Assembly: GCF_009905375.1 (NCBI RefSeq)
Contig: NC_133652.1
Location: 124,455,205 to 124,519,204 of the forward strand
DNA from: Apium graveolens
Taxonomy: Eukaryota; Streptophyta; Magnoliopsida; Apiales; Apiaceae
DNA: 64,000 nt
Direction: 5' to 3'
The notes below the pieces were generated by a model that saw only the letters and a program-made list of their open reading frames with translations, made no database searches and was not told the DNA's origin. Below, piece by piece: positions 24,795 through 36,236 of this stretch. The translations under genes were made by a program, and so were the position numbers. The number at the start of each line of letters is the position of its first letter. The stretch's first letter is position 1.

Positions 24795-26195
24795 TGTTAT
24801 GCCCAAAAATTGGTATAAACAATATTTAGATTAAGATTAATATAATGGGCAGAATTAAAGGAGAAACGCCTGAAATCTAGGGAAAAGATGAGATTGACTT
24901 TCCATAAATAGAAGGCGCGCCCTAAGAACGCGCCCCATTGATTGAATAGCTGATTGACAGTTGTGGTTATCATGTTTTAAAGGCGCGCCCTCCAACAGGT
25001 GAAGGAGGCGCGTCCAATTATCGAGAAGAAGGAGATAATTCTCTTAACTGAAACCTGTAGTGTAAGTGAGCCTTAGGGCGCGCCTAGAGCAAGAAAGACT
25101 CTTTGGACGGGTTGTTTGGACATGATTGCTTTGGCAGACTTGCTTGATTTAGACAGAATTGGAACGAGCCCTAAAGATGAATAGTTTAGGGCGTGCCCTA
25201 TGATGAAAAATGATATAAGAAGAGACCAAAGGCTGGTAACACAGGGCAGTGCCAACATATAGAGATGTTAGGGCGCGCCTTGACCTTCTACTTGAACATA
25301 TAAATATAGCTTTTATGTGCTGCTTGGATGGATTCTCTGGAAGACTCAAGGAAGATGGAGAATGTTATTACTAACTTATTTGATGCAGGTACTCTATTGA
25401 AGAACTCCTTCCTGTAGTATATCTGCAGGAAAAGCGATGTCCGTGGTCAGAGACCTCCAGGGGTATGCCTGGACTGAAGGCCTCCTTCTGTAGTCAATGG
25501 GTGTCCTCATTGGGGATGTGGGGTAAAATCTGGTGTGTGCTTTGGGAGCTCTGTCTCTGTAGTCAACGGGTGTCCTCGTTGGGAGACTTTGGAGTATCCT
25601 GCACTTTGCACCCAAAAGTTTGGGATCACTTGTCCTGTAATCTGGTAGGGGCTCCTTATCGGGGGACAAGGATGCATCCAATATTTGGGGTGAATCACGG
25701 CTATACCTGCGTCCATGGACTAGAGAAACAGCTGGTAGCGGAGGGTTATCCTTGGCCAGGGAGATGCCTCATCCATGAAGTCTCGAAGCTGTGGACGAGC
25801 CTTGGGCCTTTGTGGTTGGGCCTCATCGGCGGACATTCCTAAAGCTAGTAGAAGACGGTTTCCAGTGGGTTTCCCATTGGGCCTCGGGATAAGAAATCTA
25901 AGCCCATTAGGTTTCTTGTTCCCCAAGAACTACGTGGGCTTGATCCCCTATAAATAGGGGTACGTAGGCACATTATAAGGGGTCAGAAGCGAGAGCGTAA
26001 AGGAGCCACCACTAACCCTAATCAATCTCAGCCCCCAATAATCAACACCACCAAACACTGTTCATCTTTTCCGACGAATACTGTTCATCGGATCCACCGA
26101 CTATTGTTCACGTTTCCGACAAACAACCACCATCACAGATCTTGTTTCCGGCTACGAACCTAAAACTTTGTTGATACCAAATTCCTCCATCAACA
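24795..26195 (+). repeat. 5' LTR of Tat element 2
   Basis: 1401 bp, TG...CA. The exact palindrome GGCGCGCC occurs at 24914, 24982, 25077 and 25272, with variants at 25007 (GGCGCGTC) and 25190 (GGCGTGCC). The motifs all lie in the first third, well upstream of the TATA box. Confidence 0.93.
25949..25956 (+). promoter_or_regulatory. TATA box of the Tat element 2 LTR
   Basis: TATAAATA is embedded in CCCCTATAAATAGGGG, a near-perfect 16-bp palindrome. The same box recurs in the 3' LTR at 38526-38533. RNA would start roughly 30 bases downstream. Confidence 0.75.
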
Positions 26196-26197
26196 AA

Positions 26198-26213
26198 TTG
26201 GCGCTAGAATGAG
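26198..26213 (+). other. Primer-binding site of Tat element 2
   Basis: TTGGCGCTAGAATGAG lies two bases after the LTR end and shares its first 12 bases with the primer site of element 1. Confidence 0.7.
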
Positions 26214-26246
26214 GGGGCCGAACAAGATCTACATCTGGGAGGAAGA

Positions 26247-28975
26247 ATGTCTCAATATCACGATGCAGGTTTTTACGATGGAAGTTCTGAAGAAGATTCC
26301 GATCATGGCTATGAATATGAACCCTACGTTTCGCCCATGATTGACCATCCCACACCGGATGTTGGAGTACAGCCGCCTGTGCTCATCAGCAACGCCGACT
26401 TGCTGGAACAACTGTATCGCATGGGTGACGCTTTGAATGGTTTCGATTCAAGGTTAAGCACCGTGGAACGGCGCAAGGGCAGGAGGGGTCTTCGCCACAA
26501 CCGAGCGGCTCAGGCCCCTGGAAAAGCACCCATGATAGATAGGGATGTCTCGGCCGGCCATGGCCACACTGAAAGAGGGCGTGTGCCGATAACCCCGCGA
26601 CGCCTGGACTATTCTAATGACACGTCCCCGATCGTTGAGCTAGTGGAAGAAGATGCTGATGGACGGGAAATTCTACGAACAGATAACCGGGGAGCCACCC
26701 ATCCGTACCGCTCTGGACGTAGTCTCGAGGAACGCTGTCAAGCGGAGTCAATGCCGGAGAATCAGCCACGAGGTTTCGCAGCTCTGAAAGATCGCTTGGG
26801 GATTCACTTGGGCGATGATGATTTGAGAATGGTGTTACTTGAATGGCAGAGAGAAGCTGATCGCGGAGATATGACGCCCCATGATACAACGTGTGTGCCC
26901 CTAAATTCCCAGGAAAATCGAGAGCGGCACCGCGATCCAACGCGTGTGCCCCTGAATTCCCAGGAAAATCGGGAGCGGCACCGCGATCCAACGCGTGTGC
27001 CCCCGAATCCCCAGAAAAGTCGGGAGCGGCACCGCGATCATGAGAGAGCTCCTCCCCGCAGATCGCTGGATCGATATGGACGTGGGTATGGAAACGATCG
27101 ATGGAGAAGGCCTCAATAGAGAGGAAGAGGTGGAGGCCGAGGCAGATATTTAGACGGATACCATCGTGGCAATTACCGCGGACACCTTGATTCCCGCTGG
27201 AATAACCAAGCAGATGGCTATGATTATGTGAAACATGATGATCCCAGGAATATAGAAAACTATGGTCGCGGTACGGTACGAGGCCGCGGCTAAGGTGGGG
27301 AAGAGAATCAATGGAGAAATCAAGAACAAAATCCTGAAATAATTGTAATACCTGAAGACGCCCAGAATACAAACCAGCAGCAAGCCCCTCCCGGGGGGAA
27401 TCAAGTGGAAATTCCTCCTTTGCAACCCCAAGGTCCGCAGCCTCAAATGCAGACCATTCCCGGTGTGGGAACTTTCAATGTAGGAGATCTGAAAAGGCTA
27501 CTTAACCATCTCGAAGGCAGGGTGACGGCTACAGCTGAAATCCCTTCCCCATTCTCGACATCAGTAAGGGATACACAATTGCCGGCCGGGTATCGCAACA
27601 CTACTAGCGATCTCTGTTTCCACGGAAACTCAGATCCGGTAGAATTCCTGGGTCGTTTTAACATAGAGATGGATGTGTACCAAGTCCCGGACTTGGCTCG
27701 ATGTCGTCTCTTGGCGGCAACCTTTAGAGAAAGTGCCCAGCAGTGGTTTCAAAAGCTCGGGCCAGGGGTGATCACCTCGTGGGATCAGATGAAGAATTTG
27801 TTCTTAACTAAGTTCCAAGCCGCGATGAGATACGCCCCCTCTATCACAACTCTTGCCAATGTTAGGCAAAGGGAAAATGAAAGCTTAACATCGTACTTCA
27901 AAAGGTTCAACGCCGAGTCTACTAGCGTGAGGGGGGCATCAGAAGAAGCCTTAAAAAGTTTCCTGATCGCAGGATTAAGGGTTGGTTCAGATTTTTGGAA
28001 GCACTTGCAAGGGAAAGATCCGGCCACTCTCGCAGATGTCTTCGCTTTGGCGGAATCCTTAAAGCTATAGAACAATCTTTGGCAGATGTACAACCAACCT
28101 CACAGTCGAGTCAGAGAAACAAAGGAAGGAAGAGGGATAGGTCACCAAGCCCGAGATATCGAAGGGATAGTCGAAGCCCAGACCGGATAAATACAGCAAG
28201 CACAAGGAGGGGATGGAGCCCTCCCTCAAACTATGACTACAGGACAAGCCGGTACACACCATTGGTCGCATCTATCGACCATATCTACGAGGTAAACAGA
28301 AATAAAGGGCTATTTAGAAAACCTGAAGCTTTATCATCATGGCAAAGCAAAGACAAGAAAAAATATTGCGAATACCATGAATCATCTGGACATAACACAC
28401 ACGAGTGCCGACATTTAAAAGACGAAATCGAAGCGCTTATCAAAGAAGGATACCTTGGAGAATGGGTAGTCAAGGAAGTAAGGAAGCACAAGGACGACAG
28501 GACAAGGGAAGAGGAAAGACGAGCCCCACGCGGGACAAACAATGATACCCCGGAGGAAAATAAATTTATCAGAGATGGCAGTATCCGAACAATCTACGGG
28601 GGAGATCCCAGAATGGAATACAGCAACCGAGCCTTGGCAAAATACGCTAGGGAAGCCCGGTTCAGGCCTCTCACAGATATTCATAGGGTGGAAACCCGGC
28701 CACCCACGTTGTTTAAGGGTGAGTCCATGAATATCACTTTCAGAGAAATAGATGCCCGATGGGTATATCACCCGCACAATGATGCGTTGGTTATTTCCAT
28801 CCAAATCGGTACAAAGAATGTCCATAGAGCCTTCGTGGACAATGGAAGCTCAGCAAACATCCTCTATTACAGCACCTTCAAAAAGATGGGACTGCCTGAT
28901 CAGGATATGTCGGGGGAAGACTCGTGGGTCTATGGTTTTTCAGGTGCAGGAGTTAGAGTCATGGGGTCAATTTAG
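26247..28975 (+). pseudogene. Gag-protease region of Tat element 2
   Basis: The ATG at 26247 opens a charged N-terminal region with a triplicated segment. Frame 3 is broken by TAG 27117-27119 and TAA 27291-27293 but goes on into the gag core (27405-28070: DPVEFLGRFNIEMDVYQ, FRESAQQWFQKLGPG, NESLTSYFKRFNAES). A one-base loss at about 28060-28068 shifts the frame. The new frame carries the zinc motif CEYHESSGHNTHEC and the protease site VDNGSS (about 28838). It ends at TAG 28973-28975, followed by an in-frame TGA at about 29072 and a further frameshift before pol. It cannot make particles itself. Confidence 0.85.
26895..27047 (+). repeat. Three tandem 51-bp units inside gag
   Basis: Each unit encodes 17 residues of the type VPLNSQENRERHRDPTR. 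Units one and two are nearly identical; the third has drifted. Lengths in multiples of three have kept the frame. Confidence 0.85.
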
Positions 28976-29211
28976 CTCCCATGTACACTGGGGGAAAGCC
29001 TACTGTCGGTGACAATGATGCTCGAATTTAAGGTCCTGAATCAGGAATCGTCCCATAACGTGTTATTGGGATGACCTTTTCTGCGGGAAATGAGAGTCAT
29101 CACTTCAATTCATCACCTAACTATCAAATTTCCATCAAATTTCCAATGCCGAATGGAGTGGGAAGTATCAGGGGTTCCTAATATGACTCACGGGAGTGCT
29201 ACAGGCAAGCA

Positions 29212-32200
29212 ATGAAAGGTTTCAGAAAAGACTCCCACGCCGATGATACTCCGGACGTGGATCGGGAGAAAAGCGTTGAGCAACCAACCGAGGAAATCCG
29301 AGTCCACTATTATGTTGAGCAAGAAGAAGAACATCCCTCTGAGTTGCCCTCGATAATGTTGTACTTGGAAGACACAATCAGAATTGAGATGATGGAAGAA
29401 AAAGAAGAGGCGATGGATACCATAGTCCAAGCAGATTTCCATGGGGAACGTTTGGAAGGAAGATTTGATGTCTTGCAAAGCCTCGAACAGGGTGATGCCA
29501 TTCCTCTTGCAGGAGCACCCTCGCCCGCGAAACATATTGAAAAAATTGATGACTCTACTACGCAAGGCACACCTCCTGAAGGGGATGCACCCTCTCTACA
29601 AAGCCAGGAGATCTATAATCCCCTTGACTTGGATCCCCGGATACCAATGCCGACGGAAAAGATGGGGCCAGCAGAAGATACGATCGAAATCCCTGTTGAT
29701 GAAAAAGACTCGAGTAAGGTTCTGAGAATAGGGTCCCAATTGGCACCAAGATTAAAGGAAAGTCTTTCAATATTTCTGTTGGCAAACCTTGATGTATTTG
29801 CATGGAGCCATTCTGATATGATGGGGATTGATCCAGAAATAATGTGCCACCGATTGAATATCGACCCCAAGCATAAAGGGGTTCGACAAAAACGAAGGGC
29901 CGTAAGTGGAGAGAGAGCTACAGCCCTAACAGAAGAAGTAAAAAGGCTCCTAGAAGTCGGACTAATTCGAGAATATTTTTACCCAGAATGGCTAGCAAAT
30001 CCGGTATTGGTAAAAAAGCCCAACGACAAATGGAGAACGTGCGTGGACTTCACCGACCTAAATAAAGCATGCCCAAAAGATAGTTTTCCCCTACCAAGAA
30101 TTGATCAGTTGGTCGATGCCACGGCGGGACATGCCCTGCTCAGCTTCATGGACGCATACTCCGGGTATAACCAGATCCTTATGTATGAGCATGACCAGGA
30201 GCACACCTCCTTCATCACTGATAGAGGGCTTTACTGCTATATCGGAATGCCATTTGGTCTGATCAACGCCGGTGCCACTTACCAAAGGTTGGTAAACAAA
30301 ATGTTCAAGAAGCAGATAGGGAAGACTATGGAAGTGTATGTGGATGACATGCTCGTGAAATCGAAAAGGGCGGAAGATCACATCGCCGACTTAACTGAAA
30401 TGTTCCATATCCTGAGAAAATATAGGATGAAACTAAACCCACAGAAGTGCGTGTTCGGCGTAGAATCGGGAAAATTCTTGGGATTCATGGTCAATGACCG
30501 GGGAATTGAGGCCAACCCGGCAAAAATAAAAGCTCTGCTAGACATGAAATCTCCCACCAGTGTCAAACAGGTAGAGAGTCTAACAAAAAAGATCGCGGCC
30601 CTAAATCGATTTGTGTCAAAGTCGTCGGATAGGTGCAAAGAATTCTTCAAAGCGATCAAAGGGAGAGGGAAGGATTTTCTGTGGACCCCTGATTGTGAAG
30701 AAGCTTTTTTGAAAATCAAAGAACAACTGGGAAATCCGCCGATGTTGGCCAAGCCAGAAGACGGAGAAACACTAATTCTGTATTTGGCGGTGTCAGAATA
30801 TTCCGTCAGTGCCGTCTTGGTAAAGGAAGAAGCAAGCCACCAGTGGCCTGTATACTATGTAAGCAAAAGGTTGTTGGATGCGGAAACCAGATATACCAAC
30901 ATAGAAAAATTAGTGTACGCTCTTATTCTTGCGACACGAAAGCTAAGACCGTATTTTCAGGCTCACCGAATAGAAGTTCGCACCGCTTATCCGCTCCGCC
31001 ATATTTTACATAAACCCGAATCGTCGGGAAGAATGTTAAAATGGGCCATAGAGCTAGGGCAATTCAATTTAGAATATTGTCCACGCACGACAATCAAAGG
31101 ACAAGCGCTGGCTGATTTTGTACTTGAGTTTGATGCAGAAATTGATGATAAGGCCATAGTGCCGGCAGAACCAACCTCGCAAGAAAGTCATCAGGATGAA
31201 AAGAAGCAGGAACTCCCCCACCCATGGTGGACATTACATGTGGACGGGGCTGTAAACAACAGCGGGTCAGGTGTCGGGATAGTCTTGGTTACTCCGGAGG
31301 GGCACCGCTTGATGAGTGCTATCCATTTCAAGTTTCATGCTACCAACAATGATGCTGAGTATGAAGCCTTGATTAACGGTCTGAAGTTAGCTCTGGAGGT
31401 AGGGGCCGTGAATTTGATAGTTCGAAGTGATTCCGAATTAGTTGTCAATCAAGTCAACGGAGGATTCCAAGCCCGAGGACCGCAGACAGAGCTGTATATG
31501 AGATGTGCAAAACGCCTACTGGGAAAATTTTCAAGTACCAGACTGGAAAGTGTTCCGCGAGAAGAGAATAGTAATGCGGACGCTTTGGCCAAGATGGGTT
31601 CACAGATGGACAGCGTTCAACTTGGACAAATCCCTTTGGGAATCCAGGAAGTTCCAAGTATCCCAGAGGTGGAGGTGTTTCAAACGCAAGAAATCCCACA
31701 AGAAAACTGGATGACCCCCATCCATAACTATATTCAGTCAGGGGCTGTACCGGAGGATAAACTACAGGCTCGACGTCTTCGTTACCAAGCCGCAAAGTAT
31801 GTCGAGTATGACGGGGTACTATACAAGAGAGGATTTAACCAACCACTGTTACGTTGTGTGGACAGGGAAGAAGGAAATTATATTCTCAGAGAGGTGCATG
31901 AAGGGATTTGTGGCAATCACTCGGGGGGTGGTTCCTTGGCATTAAAAGTGCTCAGACAAGGGCACTACTGGCCGACTATGAGGGAAGATGCTTTCAATTT
32001 TGTCCGGGCTTGTGATCGTTGCCAATGGTTCGCCAACTATTCCAACGTCCCGACATCCACCATTACCTCATTAACAAGTCCCTGGCCTTTTTCCATGTGG
32101 GGGATTGATCTCATTGGAGAGTTACCCAAAGCAAAGGGGGGTGTGAAATACGCCGTGGTAGCTGTGGACTACTTCACCAAATGGGCAGAAGTCATGCCAC

Positions 32201-32943
32201 TAGCCACGATCACGGCAAAGAAGATAAGGGATTTTGTGTTCAACTCCATAGTAAGTAGGTTTGGTATTCCTTACAAGCTCATTTCAGACAATGGAAAACA
32301 ATTTGATAGTAAGGAGTTAAGGAAGCTCTGTGAAGACTTAAAGATTAAAAAAGAATTTGCCGCGGTTTATCATCCGCAGAGTAATGGTCAGACAGAAGCC
32401 ATAAACAAAATCATAAAATATACCTTGAAGGCAAAGTTAGAAGAAAAGAAAGGGGATTGGCCAGAAGAAATGCCTATGGTCCTTTGGTCTTACAACACGA
32501 CACCTAGGACGACCACAGGTGAAACCCCTTTTCTGCTAACCTACGGGTATGAGGCCATGGTTCCCGTGGAGGTAAGAGCAGGATCTCTACGGAGAGATGC
32601 GTTCGTCGAGGAAAATGCAGAACTTAACCAGAGGCTCCACTTGGATCTGCTAGATGAAACCCGGGCAAATGCTCAATTGAAGCTCGCTGCGTACCAACAA
32701 AGGGTCGCAAGGTATTTCAATAAAAAAGTAAAACTCATACCATTCAAGGTTGGAGACCTCGTGTTGCGAAAGGTTATGCCTAACACTAAGATAGCTCAAC
32801 ACGGGGTGCTTGGAGCTAATTGGGAAGGACCGTACAAAGTCAAAGCTATACTCTGGAAAGGGACCTATCGCTTAGAAGATCTGGATGGTAAACTTATTCC
32901 TCGAGCATGGAATGCAGAACATTTGCGGAAGTATTATCAGTAG
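29212..32943 (+). CDS. Intact pol of Tat element 2: RT, RNase H, second RNase H, integrase
   Basis: 1243 codons without interruption. RT boxes: LVKKPNDKWRTCVDFTDLNK, SFMDAYSGYNQI, GMPFGLINAGATY and the catalytic YVDDM, with its Asp pair at residues 378-379. The RT-linked RNase H domain follows (VYYVSKRLLDAETRY). A second RNase H domain starts at Asp678 (HVDGAVNNSGSGVGIVL), as is typical for Tat elements. The integrase has the HHCC zinc region from His896 (HEGICGNHSG to CDRC) and a complete catalytic triad Asp986, Asp1026, Glu1062 (39 and 35 residues between). The start given is the first ATG in this frame. In the intact ancestor pol would have been joined to gag-protease, so this start may be an accident of a frameshift. 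Enzymes could be active if the frame is translated. Confidence 0.92.
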   Translation: MKGFRKDSHADDTPDVDREKSVEQPTEEIRVHYYVEQEEEHPSELPSIMLYLEDTIRIEMMEEKEEAMDTIVQADFHGERLEGRFDVLQSLEQGDAIPLAGAPSPAKHIEKIDDSTTQGTPPEGDAPSLQSQEIYNPLDLDPRIPMPTEKMGPAEDTIEIPVDEKDSSKVLRIGSQLAPRLKESLSIFLLANLDVFAWSHSDMMGIDPEIMCHRLNIDPKHKGVRQKRRAVSGERATALTEEVKRLLEVGLIREYFYPEWLANPVLVKKPNDKWRTCVDFTDLNKACPKDSFPLPRIDQLVDATAGHALLSFMDAYSGYNQILMYEHDQEHTSFITDRGLYCYIGMPFGLINAGATYQRLVNKMFKKQIGKTMEVYVDDMLVKSKRAEDHIADLTEMFHILRKYRMKLNPQKCVFGVESGKFLGFMVNDRGIEANPAKIKALLDMKSPTSVKQVESLTKKIAALNRFVSKSSDRCKEFFKAIKGRGKDFLWTPDCEEAFLKIKEQLGNPPMLAKPEDGETLILYLAVSEYSVSAVLVKEEASHQWPVYYVSKRLLDAETRYTNIEKLVYALILATRKLRPYFQAHRIEVRTAYPLRHILHKPESSGRMLKWAIELGQFNLEYCPRTTIKGQALADFVLEFDAEIDDKAIVPAEPTSQESHQDEKKQELPHPWWTLHVDGAVNNSGSGVGIVLVTPEGHRLMSAIHFKFHATNNDAEYEALINGLKLALEVGAVNLIVRSDSELVVNQVNGGFQARGPQTELYMRCAKRLLGKFSSTRLESVPREENSNADALAKMGSQMDSVQLGQIPLGIQEVPSIPEVEVFQTQEIPQENWMTPIHNYIQSGAVPEDKLQARRLRYQAAKYVEYDGVLYKRGFNQPLLRCVDREEGNYILREVHEGICGNHSGGGSLALKVLRQGHYWPTMREDAFNFVRACDRCQWFANYSNVPTSTITSLTSPWPFSMWGIDLIGELPKAKGGVKYAVVAVDYFTKWAEVMPLATITAKKIRDFVFNSIVSRFGIPYKLISDNGKQFDSKELRKLCEDLKIKKEFAAVYHPQSNGQTEAINKIIKYTLKAKLEEKKGDWPEEMPMVLWSYNTTPRTTTGETPFLLTYGYEAMVPVEVRAGSLRRDAFVEENAELNQRLHLDLLDETRANAQLKLAAYQQRVARYFNKKVKLIPFKVGDLVLRKVMPNTKIAQHGVLGANWEGPYKVKAILWKGTYRLEDLDGKLIPRAWNAEHLRKYYQ

Positions 32944-33673
32944 GGTGTGGTTGTGTCCCCCTTGTTTCCTTGTTTTAATTCTTATGTAATAGGCTAGTAG
33001 CAAATAAATTCCTCCTAACCTCGGGGGTAGTACACATGACTGCGAACCTCGGAACTAGCAGAAGGAAGAAATTTTTTTCTTTTTTCAAATAATTTCCCCA
33101 TAGAGCATAGTAGCCATGGGACTGGTGTAATTTACCCACTAGAGCGCGTTATCAACAAAAGAGAAAAGTTACTTCAAAAGTTACTGTATTTGCTTAACAT
33201 AAAAATTCTCATCTGAAAAACATCAATGGCGCGCCCTATAAAGAGGCGCGCCCTATTTGATAACTCCTGCTTTATGATCATGACAGATATAGTAGACAAA
33301 GATGAAGGAAATAAGTGCACATGGTCAGCAAAGTAAGACTCAGGGAAAAAACTCACTGAAATAAGGCGCGCCTATTGGACCAATAAGTCAACTAAAATAT
33401 GGCAAAGGTACTAATGGAAAGAAACACAATGACAAACTTTAAGATCACACAAAAATCTATAAGGGCGCGCCATATAGTAACATACTCCATGGAAACATAT
33501 GGCTGCCAAGGGAAAAATCAAAGTGACTTAACAAATTTTTGAGTAAAGATGAAATTAACGAGTCATACATGCAAGACTAAAAGAGTAGCAGAAAGAACAA
33601 GTCATACAACTTTGCACAACATCAAAAGAGGGTTGGCTCCTCATAAGTATTTGAAATTTAAAACTGTAAATGA

Positions 33674-36236
33674 TTAAGGCGCGCCTTGGGACTGGTCTAT
33701 TGGAGGAATAGATTGGAGAGGGACAGTTGGATCAACTTCAGGCGCGTCCTTGGAGACTTCCTCTTGAGGCGCGCCCTCCCCTTCTTCTTCTTCTTCTTCC
33801 AATCCAAGCTCTACCCTCCTTGCCTTGATTTCAGTGGCATGCTCCTTTTTGAATTCCACCATCTCAGCAACAGTCTCCTCCCCAAACTTCTCAAAGGAGT
33901 AGTCAGGATCATTGGCCACAAAGCCCACTCTGTAGAAGTGAAAACCATTGGCAAATGCCTCATCAGATATCTCCCTCTTTTCATCAGGCCAGCCTAGCTT
34001 CTGTTGCTCCTCAAAATATTCAATCCTCAAGTTGGCTGCACCCAGCTCAGTGTGGAGAGAGGTAGCCTTTTTGTTGGCAATCTCTAGCTGGGAAGTAAGA
34101 TTGGCCACCTTATCCTTGAGAAAAGAGATCTCATAATCCTTAACTTTAATGTCCTTGGCATGCAGAAAGTCTTTGTCTTTGAGGGTGTTCCTCAAAATAT
34201 TGTTATCCCCCTGCAGCCTCTCCAGGCGCGCCCCCTCTTCCAGTAGCTTATCCACCACTCGAGTGGAGTGGATAAACAATTGGCAAGATGCCTTTATTGA
34301 AGCACGAGCTGCGTCTCCCAAATCCATGGCTTGCCATTGCTCCACTTCTTCATCTGAAACATGAAGGGAACCCATGGGGCCAAGAGCGTTCAGGGCAGCA
34401 GATGAGATGGAAGGCGCGCCCTCTGCTCTTTGCCTCTTAGGCGCGCCCTGCTTTTCTGTGAGGTCAATGATGGGCCTCTTTTGAGCAGGTGCAGTTTGAG
34501 GGATGGAGCCAGAAGTTGGAACAGATGCCTGTGCAGCAGGAGCATCCTTCTTCGATTTGGGCCTAGGCTTATCACCAGGGCGCGCCCCAAAATACTTGGG
34601 GATTCTTGGAGGAGCCATTTCTGCACAAGACATAAAGATATTAGTTAGACATGACAGTCAAATATGTTGAATAATGTAACAAATAGGATCAATTGATAGA
34701 GACAACATTGATAAACATGAGTAAAATACTGCGCCTAAAGTAACAGGGCGCGCCTTAAAGACGCAAAAAGAATAAATGAACGAAAGTTTTTCTATCCAGT
34801 ATGGCAATGGAGAGTTAACAAAAAAGAAAAAAAAGAAGTAAGACGCGCCAATAGTGAAAAGGCGCGCCTTTATATTCTACAGTGAATGAACCTGAAGGAT
34901 CTTGGTCTTGTAGGGAGCCATCCCCTGTTTCCTCTTCTTCTTCTTCAGCTTCTTCGCTGTCTAGGTCAATAACACGAGAAACAGGAGCACCCTTCCTAAA
35001 TTTTACGTATTTGCACTTCATTCCTACTTGGTCAGAAAGGATCCCTACTCGCATCAAGTTGGAACGAGTGACTAAGGTTTTCAAGTTCCACCTGTCAGAA
35101 GCCACTCTAAGGAGGGCTTCAGCTCATTTTTTGGGCTCGCCTTTAAGGGGTTTTGAAGCTGGTCTGTCTGAAAAAGTATAAGGATGAGAAAAAAATGTAA
35201 AAATAACACAAGGGAAAAGACAAAAGGGCGCGCCCTTACTTGGTGACTTGTTGAACCTTATCCTTATTCTGGGAACGTCATACATGTAAAAGAAGTTCTC
35301 TTTCCAACCTTTCTCATGGCTAAGCTTGCCAGAAGAAAAACCCTTCTTGTTATGTTGCTTGTCCACCACCAGATAGTAGTACCCATGATCAGATTTCCTT
35401 AGATTGAAAAAATAAGCAACTTCTGCCATTGACGGTTGAGGAAAGCCCAAGTCCATATAGAGGATAAACAGAGCCAGGATAAACTTGTAGCTGTTGGGAG
35501 ATAGTTGAAGTGGAGCAACATCATACAGTTCTATCACTTCCCTAAGGTAGGGGTGTAAGGGCGCGCCTATACCCAAAGATACCAGCTTGGGGCTGGTCAC
35601 CATTCTGGGAATTTTAAAGTTTTTCCCATAATTAAATATATGGGGCCGCATCATGCTTAAAGGGCGCGCCCGTATGCCCTCCATGTCATAAAATTCCATA
35701 AGCCATCCCAGTTGCTCATCTGAACAAGCTGAGGACAGGCCCACGCAGAAAAGCTTCCCATGCTCCTTCCTAAAACGCTTCCTCACAGCTTCAGTACATG
35801 GTTCAAATTCATCCCAGTCAAAATCTAATTCACTATCAGAAACTTCCTAGTGGTGGAAAGGGATTGGAGAAGGTTCGGGAGAGGTGGAAAATTGGAAGGA
35901 CTCCTCATCAAAGAAATTTTCCTCATCGCGAAGAGGGGACGCGCTCGCTTCAGGCGCGCCCTCAGAAACAGGGGACTTAGGCGTGCCCTCTGTGTGTTGG
36001 GGAGACGGGCTTGGGGATACGGTCCTGTAGGATACTTTAGAGGGTCCTGCTCCTACATTGACGCCCCTCTCAATGCCCCTATATCTATCAGCGTTCAAAC
36101 TCTTGAACCAATCATCGTCGTCCAGCTCTGTCCTATCTGGGATTAGAGATCTGTCCTTTTGGACCAGCTTCTGCTTGCCTTTCCTACGAGATAAAAGAAT
36201 ATTGTCTGTGGACGAATTATCTGAGGAATCTGCCAT
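33674..36236 (-). pseudogene. Extra gene of Tat element 2, antisense to pol
   Basis: The ATG at 36236 opens a three-exon model: 36236-35240, 35167-34892 and 34620-33674. Borders CCAA/GTAAGG, TTTTTCAG/ACAG, TTCAG/GTTCAT and TTGTGCAG/AA keep one frame throughout. Order of parts: Ser/Asp-rich N-terminus, the putative gypsy-type transposon domain (GAPLHPYLREVIELYDVAPL, YMDLGFPQPSMAEVAYFFNL), an acidic run of Glu, then a basic Pro-rich region and a coiled coil. The frame is broken by TAG 35849-35847 and TGA 35126-35124, so this copy is dead although splicing signals remain. It matches the gene at 15601-17831 of element 1 in position, strand and domain order. GGCGCGCC sites inside exons encode G-A-P or G-A-R. 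Confidence 0.75.

Noticed and set aside
26614..27372. 252-codon open frame on the minus strand
   Set aside because: It is the shadow of gag of element 2 on the other strand and shows no domain.
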